Source: Plakobranchus ocellatus (taxonomy: Eukaryota > Mollusca > Gastropoda > Plakobranchidae). From it: a DNA stretch of 38,407 nt. Made by a program: the position numbers and the translations under genes. Positions 12,201 through 27,200 of the stretch are shown here, piece by piece. Location of the stretch: NCBI GenBank assembly GCA_019648995.1, contig BLXT01005065.1, positions 3,197,469-3,235,875 on the forward strand, in the 5' to 3' direction. The first letter of the stretch is position 1. Each line of letters begins with the position of its first letter. The notes under the pieces were generated by a model. The model had not been told where the DNA came from. It did not search any database and saw only the letters and a program-made list of their open reading frames with translations.

Positions 12201-15200
12201 TTGCTCAGACTCTTCCACATGGCTTCTGTCTCTGGTGACATCTCCAAGCTCTCCAGAAAGGCTATAGCTCTGACAGTTTAAAAAAAAAATAAAACAATAA
12301 GTATTATTGCTCTGTTACACGAAATCTGCATTAAGAACTGCAAGTGACTTTATAAAGAGCATATATCTAAAAATTGGTCAGTCTGTTTTTCTTTAGAAGG
12401 TTCTAGAATAATCCCACAAACTGAGATGTTTGTATGTGTGTGTGTATTGGAGGTCACATATAAACTGTTTACAACTACATAATCTCTAATTTTTGGAAAT
12501 ATACATATACTTGAAGCATTGGTTCATCTGGTAGGGCAATTGGCTACCAAGTCAAAGGTCCGGTGTTTGAATCCCAGTCCAAGCCAAGTCAATTTATCAC
12601 AGTTCTTCCGTATCCACCCAGCATTAAATCGGTAGCTAGGTATCTTAAGACCCGGCGAAAGTAAAGGCGGCGAGAAAAGCATTAGCAAACTACTTTATAA
12701 TACCGTATGCCAAGAACAATCAGGACCCTAATCCTGGTTCCCTAATGCTTGGACTAAGTGTGGGACTCACTTTACTTTTACATGTACTTGGTGAACTAAA
12801 TTCCATGACAAAAGAGTAAAACAGATTGCAAAATAAATTTATTAAAAACTATGCAACCAAGAGTTCCATGTTTAGAGGTAAAACATTTTTGACATCTTGC
12901 TTGGTGAGTCATCTTTTGCAAAGAATACGATCATTTTAAAGATTAGCACTTTTCTGAAATGTTTGAAAAATATAAATTGTCACAATTGTTTGTATCTGTG
13001 CAAACATTTTAACTTAATAAATTTTTCATTTTACAAAATATTTTGATCTATGAAAAAATTTGCCTACTTAGTTACAAAAGTAAGCTGATCTGTAATTATG
13101 TTTGCTTTTTATTTTTACATACAATATAAGCAAAGAACAAATTTTGAAAAGCTCAAAAGTCTTCGCTTTTTTAAAGCTAGATAGATACAAATAGCTAATG
13201 TTACATAAATCACTTCCTGATGGATAAGGTAGACTGTAAGCCAAACTATTTGACAGGATACCTTGCTGAGGTTCTATGGACATTAAAAATTCTGCTCATT
13301 TTCCCACTTGGCATGATGATATGTCATATGATGTGCTTCTATTTAAAACTATATTACAATGAAAGTGCTACATCATGCCTAACAAAAATATGAAAATCTT
13401 AACACCATGAAAGGGTGAAAGTGAGACTAGGCCAAAAAAAAAACAAAAAAAAAAAACGTAAAGAACCCCTATTTTTTCCATTTTATTCCCTTAGCCCCCC
13501 CCCCCCCCCCCTCAAAAAAAAAAAGAAAAAAAAAAAAACATTAATAATAAAAAAATTTTATAGATTACATTTTTTTTATTTTATGATACTAGCAAATGTA
13601 CCTTTTAGCTGGTATATTGGTGTTTTCATTTGTAAACAATGTTGACTGATTGCAAAAAAATAAATGCAATAAACACAGTAAAATGTGTGTTCCCACCTTC
13701 CATAATCTCCGTCATCAATGGCTGTTCCAAACTCAATGAGCTCTTCATCTAAAGTGTATGCAATTGTGCTAACACCTTCATTCACCATCACATCTGTCTT
13801 GCCATCTTTCCTTTCAAGGTCCACAATGTCTCCCTGTTAGTCACAAGTATTTTGATTTCAACAGAACTGATCGACCATAAAGTCTATGGTGGCCCTGCTT
13901 TATTACTGTGGCACTGATATTCTTTTATAGTTTGAATTTTAGACTTACTCAGAAAAAAACTGCTGAGGGATTAATATTAATATGTTCATATTCATACTTC
14001 TATCATTCAGCAATGCTTTGAGTTTTAAAAAAAAAGTACAAAAGGCTATCACGAAACTTAGAAAAAGTGGAAAAGAATAGCAGCAAAAAAAAATTAAATG
14101 GATAAGAAAATTTAGGCAATAAACAAGAAAAAGTTATAGAAAAATATAAACAACTTAAAAAATTAGAATAAAGCATAGAAGTACTAGAAGAAGCTTAATT
14201 CAGTTGTGTTTCTCCCATACAGTAATGACAAGCTAGAGGATATGATATTTAAAATTAAGGATATTTGCCATTTTGCTCCAACTGTGTTTACATAAAATAT
14301 TATACAAAAAAACTTTTCAGGCCTACAGCTGGTGCTGCAAATTTGTTTTACAAAGATAAGAGTAAAGATGAATGTTATTATTTGTGAGGTCAAACATATT
14401 CATGTGAAGATATCTCCAAATTATACCACACATTGTCATAGAAAGTGAGTAATACAAAGAACAAGAAAAAAAAAATTCTGCAATAAATAAAAAAAAAAAA
14501 ACCCTTGCAAAACAAACAAATGCTCCTTAACATTTTTTTTACCTTAATAGCCACCATAGTGACTCTCTCTGGAGCCTCAATGTTATACCAAATACACAAG
14601 TTACCACGGTTCTGAGCAACCACTACATCACTGCCAGGGACCCACTGAAAAAGTACAAAGAGTAAAATATTTTTCACTTTTTCATGATCAATATTATTAG
14701 TCATTTGCTTTCACTCGTTCATTGTAGATCTTCTTTAGGTTTGAACTTAAGGTTTGTGTTTCTAACATGAAAAAGTTTTGGACAAGTTTGAAGTTTATAG
14801 TAGACATGGATTTTAAACAGAAAATTAAAAAAAAAATACTCCTTGTGGATCTAATTAGATTGACTTATAAATCAAAATATTTATGGCAAACATATAAAAT
14901 CTCTGAAGTTCACATGCATAAAGCAGGCACTTCAACAGTTTGATATGCATGCCATCAAAATAGGAATTTATTTATGTAGCAAAAGACAATCACTTTTTGT
15001 GTTTCTGCCATATGAAATTTTCTGTTGCAACCTTTCCCCAATTTGATGAAATCTGTAAACCACTGATAATGGCAAAAAGAATAAATTGAAAAAATTGAAG
15101 GTTGAGGTGAAAAGAATGAATATGCCTGTGAGAAAATACAGTAAATATAAAAGGTCAGAAGAGGGAAAAAATAAACTAAAACATTCACTTGTTTTTCACA

Positions 15201-18200
15201 CAAATACACTTTCATTAGGAAACAATTTAATAATCATTTTCTAATTTCATTCTACAATCCATCAGGGAAAAAACAAAATAAAAAAGTCTCAAGCACAATA
15301 TGCAACAATCTAAACACAAACAAAAAAATAACTTTTTTAATACATAGAAAACCTGTCTTTTCTCAAGGTTTGTGCTGTTCAAATTAGAAGATTAAAGTGA
15401 CAACTTCATACCTGCACATATGAACAGTAGTTAAGAATGCTTGTCTTCTGGTGGCTCTCTATATCATACAAGTGAAGCTAGAAAATTTAATAAAAAGAAT
15501 AATGTATATCATCCTTGCAGGATGAATCCAGTTGCAGTCCCATTAAGTATTAAGGAACTTAATAAAATAATGAGGTGAAAATAACTTTGTTACCTTTTAT
15601 GCACAGTGAAACTGTAAAATAGGTTGTTTTATTGAAAGAAAAAAAAAGTTCATATATGAATTTAATGCACACTTACAGTTTGAAAATTGGATTTAGAACA
15701 AAATGTAAGCCTTTCTTAGAAATTCAGTGTAGAACAATAAGAATAATCCGTTCTGTACCCATCTTTCAAAACTTTCTTGATGTAAAATGAAGCACACATT
15801 TTCTTTGACAATGCATGCAATCAAAATCTTCTTAGGATAAACATTCTGAAATGTTTTATTTACAATCTTCATCCTACTTAGGTTCTGGACCTTTCCAGAC
15901 TCTCTAAAGAGTATTATGCATTGATCCCCGTTTCACAATCTTAGTCGCTCTTAAATTAGACTGGACTTCTGCACAGACATTCTAAATAACATTTGTGTAA
16001 CAACTTTGATAATTTAAAATCTTCATTCTACTTGAGTGGGATTGGACCACAATTATATATATATAAAAAAATATAACTTTTTGAACTGCTTTGACTTTTT
16101 TTGTAGCACATTCCAAATCATGCCCAACTTCTTTAATCACTCTTGAAAACTGAAGAAGTGGATATGCCCTAACAAAGACAAAATGTTTTGAAAGAAACAG
16201 CACTAAAGTCATTACTTTATTTCCTTTTACTGAAAAGGTGAATATTTTGTTAAATTTTAATCTGGCTTGCTTTGAGCATGTGCCATTTGGATTATAACCA
16301 CATTAAGAAAGCTTGCAGTCTTCTGACTTGTACATAGCTACTAAATAATCTTTGGCCATTACTGGGAGTTGGAAAATAATTTGCAGCAAAAAGTTTTGTA
16401 AGTGTGGGATTGGAGGAGAGTATGTTGGGGCATGTGCAAAGATGGTTTAAAATATAATTTTTTTTTTTTTTTTTTGAGATAATGCTTGGCAACAGGGATT
16501 TTTCACTTAAATTTTAAGGCTACATATAATAATTATTTGATTAATGACAAGGTACCCTTTTTAGAAGACAGGGTCAATAGCTTGGTTTCTTGCATTTGTT
16601 TCAATAAATAAACATTTTTTTCCTGATCTGTATATCGAAAAATTCCAAGCAATATTTTTTCACAAATGAACATTTCCATCTAAGCCACATTAAAAACTGA
16701 GATGAGACAGGCAAAATTACAGTGCCTCAAACATATGTCTCATTACCTGTCTCAGTTGGTTTGAAGTTCTGAAACTTCTTTCCGTAATCCTTACTATGCT
16801 TCAAAACTATGTTGTTTCTCAGTAAAAGAATTTTGACTGCAGCATTTTATGGGGAAAAAAAACGACAACAAACAAACAAAAACAAAGAAACAAAACTTGA
16901 AATTTAAGGATCTAAAAAATTTATATGGCACATTCTATCCATCAGGACTGTTCTAGAGACATATTTTTACATACCTGCATCTTCTTTTTAGTATGACAAC
17001 AGAATATCATATTTAAGATCACATAAACTATACATTTTTATTTCATACGAGTAATACCTTAAATCATTTAGGTTTAGAAAACATTATATTTATTCCTTAT
17101 TTTCATGATTAAGAATTTGCTGCCTCTAGTGATTTAGTTGTTATAATATTAGAGTCCTCTCCAATAACATGAAAAAGTTATAATCAAAACTCGCTCTCTT
17201 TTATCCTTCAAGATTTACTTAAGACACTGACAGTGTCCCTTACAAATAAAATATATCACTAACCTTTAGTTTGTTGTCCCTGAAAAGCAGTTTGTGGCCA
17301 GTCTCATTCAACTGAAAACAAAATAAGAGTGGTAACTAGATTTGTAAAGCTTAAGAAAATGTCACAATGAAAGACAGTGTGAAGCATGGAAAAAACATGA
17401 TGAGATTAAATGCAAATAATTCTGAACAATACTTATATATCACAAACACATCAAAATCTAATCTACGCTTCTCTTCCAATCTTTTATTTGTACACTTCTT
17501 TATTACACATTTATTTAGGATAAAAATTATTTAACACAAGTCCAGAAACTGCGTTATATCTCTTTTAAATTGTAAATGAGATAGACAGTATTTATCAGTA
17601 AAATTGGCACTGATCCTCCGGCTGCCAACTGAAATTTTTCAAAGCTTAATATTTTAAGAAACAAAGATTTAAAAAAATACTTAAATACCCTTAAGCCATG
17701 TTCCTCATCCAAAAAAATAAAAACTCTGTCTATTCATTTACTGTAGCCATATGGCAAACTGTGAGAACTAGACATAATGATAGTTCATTTATTGTCGTAG
17801 AGAACAGACAAGCAAAGATCAATATATTAACTAAGTAGTAAAATCATGTTACATCATTTTGAAATGAGTAGTTGGCAACAAGTACTTACCTCTAGCCAAT
17901 CTATTCTGTTGTCATGGTCGACTTGTGCTATATTCAATCCACTTAGAATATCAACTGGAAGAAATAGGTGCATGAGAAAATATATTTTACAAATATTAAC
18001 ACAAGAAAAACCACAGCAAGCTCTAAAACTTTGACTCTCAAAACTAAACCTTTGGTTAAAACTTAGCTTACTCTTAAACATATTATTTAAAGTTGTGGAA
18101 AACATACACAATTGAATGCAAAACATATTTCAAAGTTTTTTTTTAACCCGATAATTAAGAATTTTAATTCTGTTCAATCAAGAAATTCCCAAAATTAACC

Positions 18201-21200
18201 CTTTATGTGAACTGCTAAACAGACAACCTCAACTTACTGATAGCCACAGTTTTCAGATCTATGAGATATGCCATTTTCTTATTGTCTGTCACTCCTTTTT
18301 GTTTTCTTTCGTTCAGCCTGACGCTGAGGAAAAAAAAAAATTATAGTTCATGTACTAGATACAGCTATCTTTTAAAAGAAAAAATGAAAAAGACTACAAA
18401 AGCAATAATTTGGTTTTAAATTAATAGGCTCTTCGGTACTCCTTTTTTTTTTAGGAAGGAACCTCCATCTCTTGGCACGATGCAAAAAAAAAAAAGAAGA
18501 AAAAAAAAAAAGCTTAAAAAAAGGAAAGCCATGTGCTAAATTGCTGTTACTCTTCTTGTGTTAATGTTGGTGGAACATATTGTAGGTCACCTTAACCTGC
18601 ATGTGCTGCACGTCAAACCCCTGTTTTATCAACAATTTAAAAAGATAACACATCAACATAAAACTGAAATTATTCTGTTTGTTTAAAAAAAACAATTTTG
18701 CATATTCTGGAGCTTAAACCAAGACGCCTCACAAAGATGGACAGATGCCATTCAGATGCAGTTGTCTGAGTCCTCGAAAGAATCAGGTTATGGAAAAGAC
18801 CTCATGGTTTCAGGAAAAAAAGCTGAAAGCTGCCAGTGGAGGAGGTAAAATCAACCACCATTCATGACATTAGAAAATAAAAATAAATCTTTGCACGTCA
18901 GAAAAAAAAAAAAACATAAGCTCTCCCCTTTCTACCTGATCAAGTGCGGGTTCATGAACTCAGTACGTACACATCCTAGCACCTCATTGGCACCATATTC
19001 TATCAGGGCAAGCTCACCGGCATTGAAGATCATGCACACCTGAAATATGTTATAATAACATTGAGAAAATAGTTGTGTGGTTTTCATTTCATAAAGATGG
19101 TTAAGCAAGAAATTTAAATTCCAGATGAAGGATGTGTAAAAACTACTACAACTTGCACCTGATAACCCTCCCGAGTTAGTCCTTTGAGAGCATTTTTGCC
19201 ATAGCCAAATGAATGAGGGTATGTGTCATACGTTTAACACTACCAGCATTTCATTTGGCTTTGGCAGATGTGTCTTGAGATCAGTCCTAGAGAGTCAGAT
19301 AGCACATCACGACTTTTTTTTTAAGGAAAACAGATTCTATGGTTTGGTTTTCCTTCTTTTAAGTATTTCTTTAAAACTCGCTTTGATTGCTTATAATATT
19401 ATGGAGAATCAATATCTCTTTATTTAGTTTTCACCATTTCAAAGCTCATAGATTGTAAATTCAAGCTATATCACTGGTTCAAAAGTTAGAATGTAACCAT
19501 TCCAGAGATATTTTATCATTACTGTTCAGATCAATAAAATAAAATCTAATTAAAAAAGCAAAAAAAACAACAAAAAAAAACCCTAACAAGCACTCACTGA
19601 TTTTTTACAAGCAGCTTATTTTCTCTGCTTTGATGTTCTAGAAAGCCTGCATTATTTTTCTTATCTTCATCTGAGCACAATGAGTCACTCATTTCTCTGT
19701 TTTGAAACTCTTAATAAGGTTGTATACTTTCCTTGTTCCCTCCACTTTATCCCTTTGAACAACCCAGCTGTCATTAATTACAAGAGAAAAAAAACTGTCT
19801 CACATTCTCATTGTCAAAGTAGTATTTCTCACTGCCTGAGCCCTGCCAGGGGACCTCACTCAAGCGAGATGATTGCATGTCACCAAGTAGAAGTGTGTCA
19901 GATGTGTGTGCAACCAGGTACCTATCTCTACCCATGATGCGAACTTCATCAATCTCGTAGCCATAATGAGACTTCAACATCACTTTTGTGTTGTTGGACA
20001 TGTTGCGCACAATAGCCTGAAAAAAAAAAGAGCTACAAAATTTAAAAAATCAAAATCCAAAAAATTTCTTTCAGAACGGCTGAAGATGACAAAATGTGAT
20101 ATGGAACAGTGATGTTACCCTGTCCAAAAACAAGCTTATATTTCTAAACAGATCGTATTGCATATGGACAGGTTTTGTTGAAGACAAACATAGATATTAA
20201 AAGGTTGTTTATGATCATACATCAAACAAAATCAAAATTTGTCTGACAGATCTAGGTACTAGCCAAACTCCAAGCTTGAAAGGTTAAATCTTCAATTGTC
20301 CAGTTGAATGGAAAGTTTATTTCAAAACTGATAAAAAAATGAATATTTCAAGAAAAAGAAAATGTGATAACTCTTTTATACCTTTCACGAAAATCTAAAG
20401 ATAATAAAATTTTTTGCTTTGTAACAATGTTTATAGTGTTCAGAAGTATTCCAAGTGGGATGTTTCTTAACAACATTTTAATAAAAAAAACATGAAGGAT
20501 GAGGAAAAAAGATTTTAAAGGGTCTCTAGAGGGAAAGAAAAGCAGAGAAAGATAAAATAAATACTGGAAAATAGATACTTAGAATAATTAGGATGGTTTC
20601 TGACAGGTAGAAAAAAGACATATTTTTACAGGCAGAGATACTACACCCTGTCTTAGCCTAAAATTAAAGACAAAGACTTTGTCTCTACATCACAGCTGCA
20701 CTAAAAAAAAAACAAAAAAAAAAACACACACACACATTGGAACAAGAAGATTTTGCTACACAACAAAGTTTTTATAATTATTGGAACTCAAACATGGCAA
20801 AAGTTTTAAGCTTATCTAGAAGAGGAAATGCAAACATTATTCAACATTTACAGATCATGCTAGGAGATGAGAGGAACTGAAGAACATAATAAACAGGCAC
20901 ATTAAAGAAAAGTGGGCTGCGTTGAAAAAAGAAAAAAATCAATAAACAAAAGACATGATCACATCACTGAATGATTGGATGATCTATATAAAGATGAATA
21001 AGGTTATGCCTTGCTACTGGCAAACTAACCTGACTGACTCCCACATGAGTGATCTCAAATTTGTTCTTGTAGAGTGTTCTCTTGAGGCAACAATCAAACA
21101 TCTCTAAGCCACCACACAGAGTGCCCTTATTGATGATAGGGTATAATTATGAAGAAAAAAAAATGTAAAGGGTATGATATTCAGTCCATAGCTTTCTTTC

Positions 21201-24200
21201 AAAAGCTTTTCATTAGTTTTAAAATATGTATGATGTAAAACTAAACTCAAATTCTTACACAACATTATGGTGAACAATTTTTTCTATAAAATATCATATA
21301 GCATTAGCTAAATATTATTAAGCTTTCTAGATCTGAAATATTAAATTTGTAAAAGATTGCAAAAACATATTATATAGGTGATGTCAGATACAAACAATTT
21401 AAGTGCCAAAACATTGATTTTTACGGGGAAGGAAAAAAAAAAATAAACAATTATAAAAATTTCATGATTTTTGAGGGTCAGAGTAAAAAATGACCAGCTC
21501 TCATTTTCAATAAATAACTACAAGCTCATTTCAGGATGTCTTGATGATTTTTTCAAGGACAGAACAATGCCAAAGTGGTTATCTTGCATACAAAATATTG
21601 GAGTATGATTTTAGTTTTTAGTTTCTTAATCTTGGAGCTGGCCATTTTGCATCCAGTACTATCAATATGATGTATCCATAAAAAAGGTAATTTATTTACT
21701 TAAGAATTTAGTTATTGCGACCTTGATATATTCAAAAAGATTTCTCTTACTGCCACAACCCTTGAGCCATCTCGTTTCCACGCCAGAGCAGTTATTGTGT
21801 ACAAGTTAAGAATTTCCTTAAGTTTTGGTTCCTCCCACATTTGACGTCTTGGGCTCCAATTGAGTACACGCAATCTGAGCAAAAGACAAACATATACATT
21901 ATAAGTTTATAATATAATCATCTCACATTTATCAAGACATCCTTTAATATTTTCCAACTTGCAGAAGAATTTTGGCCAATTGGATAAATTGAGAAAATGT
22001 TTCTAACCTTTTTAGTTCAGAACAAAATGTTAAAATATGGGCCCATTGCCAATAAAAGGAGACTCAACTCTGTCAGAAATTTATTTGTATTTAGAAAATC
22101 ATTTTTGAACCCATCAAAATAATTAAAATGAACTAAACAGTCAAAATGCTTAAAGAACCATTACACTTGGAACTTAGGCAGGGAGACATATATTTACATA
22201 TCGTCAGTGTGCTAACCTTATGGCCTAAGTCAGACTTAGGCCAAAATGCAACTAGACCATCATGGGATTCTTCAGACAAAAAGGCTATCCATCAATACTA
22301 AAATTTTTAAAATGTGCCGATTAATTAATTAGTAATTAATTATTTTTAACTATGGCCTAAGTCGCTCTATCGACTTAGGCCAAAATGAATGCTGCCGCTA
22401 GAGAACATTTCTTCTGAAATGTTTGAGATAGTTACTATCAATCCCCTCCCATTTTTAAAGGAGGCAAGCGTTGTACCAGAACAAAAAGTTTATACTTCCT
22501 GGCAAAACTTTTTGTCAGCTCCATAATGAGTATGTTTTACGTTATCAGTCAAGCAGTGTTACGGCAAATGGGAGGATATACGTTACAGAAGTTTCCCACC
22601 AACTGAACATGTCATTTTCTATAGCACATAAAGATCCGGGGGGGGGAAGGGGAGAGATATTCCAGGAAATCCCTCCATTGCAAAAGTTATGTTCGGACCT
22701 TTTTCATTTATTTATTTTTAAATGGTACTGAGTTTTGTTGATTATGTATTATTTTAGTGCCAAGAGAGGCCACATTTTCACTTTCAAACTGCAAAAATTC
22801 TTCACCCCCCACCCCCCCCAAAAAAGGGTACCTTGGCACCTAAGATCCCAATGAAATTCTTGATCCAGACCTGAGATCAATGTGATGTTTGCTTGGAAAC
22901 TAAACATGGCAATGTTTCAAATGAGCAATATCAATGTCATCTATTACAGAAAGCCATTGCCCAGCAGTTGAAAGCATGGAACAAAGGCCTTGCATGTGAT
23001 TCCATCTCTGTGTGGACAATGGACCTTCAGTCGGTTTGCTAAGTCCTAAATTATGTGCTTTTGGTAAACCTAAGTCATGTAAATCGGTCATAAATCAGTT
23101 TTTTTAAGTTTACTCAAAACTACCAAAATCGACTTAGGCCAAAAGGTTAGCACACTGACGATATGTTTTCTGAGTAAAGAATAAGGATAAAAAAAAAAAT
23201 TGGTAAGCTGTGTCTGCATAGGTCATAGGCATTTGACAAAAAATGTGCAGTGCATTAAAGGATTTCAAATGGTCTGTTTTCTGTGTCACAAATGGCTTTG
23301 TGCTATTTTGTCATAGATCTAGTTGAAGACCACCTGTGATAATGAGATCTTTGAAATAGACAGAAATCACTTAAAGCCCTGCCAAAAAATTCAACAAAAA
23401 GTGTATTAATTCAAATAAAGAACCATTTCAGAACAGCAACGTAAATTTCCACAGCTCTTTTAATTTACAAGCATCAGGAGTTTATCTCTCCAGCAATCTC
23501 ACAACCATTCTTTTATACTCACTGCCCACAGCTTCTAGATACCAGGTTCATCAGCTCAATATTATGGAAACAACTCATGCCAGAAAGAATTAGAATTTAC
23601 ACAGTGTCACAGGTTCATCTTGGCACTAGGTAACAATCCAACAACTTACTGTAAACAATGATCTCATACCTTTGAGAACACTCTAGAAGTCCCTAGATAT
23701 AAAACATAAAGAAAGCTGAAATGATAGTACTGCTAGACTAAATAGGTCTAACCTAGGCCCACTCAAATTTTGCCTTTTAAGATTTCATGGGGGAAATATA
23801 ATGCTGAATGAGACTAATGTTAGATGATCACTATCACAAACAATGAGGAAAAGATAAATACAATTCCTAAGGCACTTGAGCACCAATCTTCCTAAAAGAT
23901 TTCTGGACACCTCAGAAATGCTGCAAAAGGGATAGATGCATTTAAATAAAAGTTTTTAAAAATCAGTTTTGAAAAGATGGGTAATAAGTAAAAAACATAA
24001 ATGTGATGATATAAAATCTGAAGAGCTTCTGGGAGCAAAGTGAGGGACAAAATGTGGTTACAAATGCCCACCTTTGATATGGCAACTAAAGTAGAAATTA
24101 ACTGCAAACAATGATAGGAATAAAATCACAAATTCACTAACTTGTCAAAGCTGCCAACCACAACATTTTGACCGCTTGGAGAAGTTACCGCCACAGTAAA

Positions 24201-27200
24201 TTCATGCTCATCATCTTCACGGCTGTAATCAAAATGCTGGAAACTGCGACCATCCCTCCCATATGCAATTATACGTTTGTCACAACCAGCTGCCACAATA
24301 GCATTTTGGGAGAAAGCTAAGGCATATGGAGGGCTGGGATGGGTAGAGATCTTACCCTGAAAACATAAATACACTTTTTTTGTAAGTTCTAAAAAATGTA
24401 ATTAATGTATAAACTTTTACAACCAGAATAATTCTAGAATGACAAATTGAAAAACATCTGTTATAATTCTAAACATATTACAATGAGACCCATAGAAATG
24501 GAAATATCTGGTATTGTTAAGTATGATTGATTCCTATGGAAGATGGTCTGCACAATGTATTTTCCATGGCTATTTTTTTCCCCAGCAAAATGTTTCTTTT
24601 TTGACACTACATATATTTACTTTGAAAATATACATTTGATGAGGTATTTGCCACAACGCCAAATGTCGATTAACAGGGAAAAAAAACAACCTTTTTATAT
24701 TTTTCAAAATATTGAAAAATGATGAAGGAATCTAAAACAATTATAGCATCAGAATTTACTGCATATTGTTATCTAAAAAAAATACTTAATTAAAAAAAAA
24801 AGTATATATTAAGAAATTTATACTTCCATGAACACATTCAGTCATGCACCATAAACTCAAAGATACATAAACACCTTTTTACAAAGATAAACTTAGTTCC
24901 CCTCTCCCTCCCCCCCACTTTCTAAACACAGCAATATGACATGTAGCCAACAAATGCATGCAAAGAATTTCCATATTCCTTTGAAATGTGAAGGATGAAA
25001 ACAAAGCAACACTTTTAGAAAAATTTCAAGTTTCCCAAGTTATAGGCTCGACAATGAGTATACAAACCTGTGTATCACCAGAGCCTTCATCATCAAAGAA
25101 ATATCTGATAATTGAACCATCTGCATGACCCGACAAGATTCCTTTGCCAGAGGGACTGGGAAAAGCAAAAAGAGTATAGAAAAACTTTTCATTTTTTTAA
25201 TATTTAAAATAAACAAAAGAAAATTATAAAAGCCTGTTAAAAACAACATTTACATTCTCTCTATGTCCCAAATTATCTTCAGTATTTAGATTGCATTGAT
25301 TTTAATAAATACATTTTAATAATGCTAATGAAAAGAAGCGCTACACCCAAATCATAGGTTGTGTTAAAAGATGAGTGATCTAACTCTATCTAATTTGCAT
25401 AATCCTAAATATTTTGTCATTGAAAAACAAAAGTACTATAAAAAAAAATCACAGAGAAGGTCAACCATTTTAACATGCTAATTATCTTTAATAACGATAG
25501 TAGATGAATAATAATTGGCGTAAAAAGGAAACAAAACCTTAAAAAAAAAAACGAGAACTCTAATGTTTTATGGTAAATTATGAGTCCAGTCTAGATGTCA
25601 TAACTTCTTACAACATTTTCATTACCTCTTAATAGAATGATCTCACAAAATCATGTGTGGCCTCAATAGGCCATCAGAAATAAATTTAACGCATGGCTTT
25701 TGGTGTATCGCAAAGGATAATTCACAAATTTGCAGAGTGCCTAAAAAGCCCATCAGTGATCACTCCATGATACACAGACTTGCCACTCAGGCAAAAATAT
25801 AGGAAAACAGGAGTGNNNNNNNNNNNNNNNNNNNNNCCTCTCCAAAAAAACCCCAGGATTTTGAGGTAAAATACAAGAGGACATTCAGGAATATACCTTA
25901 TGGACACATTTTGGCCATTAATTAATTGCAATTGTAAATATTTTTTTTTTAAACATTCAAAATAATACCTACAGATCTACTTTAAATCCTGATTATCTGC
26001 AGTTACAGGTTAGGCAAGTTTTGAGAATCCAGTAATGCACTTGTTTTTTTTTTTTTGTTTTTTTTTAATTATAGATCGCCAATTGTTACAGGCAAGGTAG
26101 GCTATGATGATTAATTTGTTTGAGATCAGTTTTTATTAACCATCCATTATGGCGTTTTTGTTTTTTTTTCCAACATTCATACATAAGGATAAAAGACATA
26201 CTAATATTGGTTAGGCAAAATCACAGATCTAGAGTACCAACACTTACAGGTAAGGCAGATGATAACAATGAATTCCTTCCTAATCAGTTTTCTTCATTAC
26301 GAGTACGATTTATAAAATTATAGGTCTAAATCTACTTTAAATTATGCTGATCAATATTAACTGGCAAGGCAGTCGAAGATACTGAATTCTGTCCAGATCT
26401 TTTTTTTTTTTTTTAAAACTTTTCAAACCATTATGATCGCCAACACTTACAAGGCAGTTTATACATAATTTATAGTGAGGAATTTACCTCAAAGTTAGCA
26501 AATATTGTCAGTGAACATAAAAATATTGCATGTAGGCCTAAAGCATTTTTATTCTCATGTGTGGGTGTGTATGTGTGATTAAATTGTAAGGCACATACTC
26601 TACTTTATGATCGCCAAGGCACACAGGTAAGGCATATATGATGCCACTGACTTTCTTTGAAGTACATCGTGTATATCTTTTTTTTTTCTCTCCTGCCTGC
26701 CATTATTTAAAAAAAAAGTTACCAGTTTTCCAAACTATAGGTCCTATGCCTACCTCTATATTGTTTTATGACTGGCAATAAACTGTGTTAAAGGTAGGAA
26801 ATAATAATGCATGTCTCTGTATCCCACAATAAATTTTATAACAATGATCATGGTCTGGACTTTACTCTAGATCTATGACTGCTAAAAGTGGTTGAAATTA
26901 AACCTCTAAAAAGGTAAAAACTAATCCCCTTCCTATTTCATCTAATTCTTTGATGTTGATGTCTTTGTGCTTTATCTTGAAATACAACTGTTTTTTTTTT
27001 TCTTTTTATTCAGATGATCATGATGTGTTGCCAACAAGACAAACAAAAGGGTTAAACTACTTAAAATATCTCACTGATGGCGATCTAAGTGTAAATCCTG
27101 TCTGGGCACAGGTCATTCACATTATGCAAATTTATTGCTTTGCGGGAATATTTTCCACAGATTTTGAACTTTACTGTTTATACTTGACAATGCATGCATG

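Larger units (their letters stand above)
22196..23166. mobile_element. Nonautonomous DNA transposon (MITE-like) with 36-bp terminal inverted repeats in intron 7
   Basis: The left end 22196-22231 starts ACATATCGTCAGTGTGCTAA; the reverse complement of 23131-23166 matches it at 35 of 36 positions. The element is 971 bp. TTT lies on both sides (22193-22195 and 23167-23169) and may be a short target duplication, but TTT is too common here to be proof. The interior shows no transposase. Two palindromes built on GGCCTAAGTC lie near the left end. Confidence 0.75.

Noticed and set aside
12516-12590. Functional tRNA gene
   Set aside because: A- and B-box-like words are present but no full cloverleaf or acceptor stem can be formed; the long tail marks it as a SINE.
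16694-16760. Hairpin from ACTGAGA...CTGTCTCAGT
   Set aside because: Arms are short and imperfect with a long loop; not clearly above chance.
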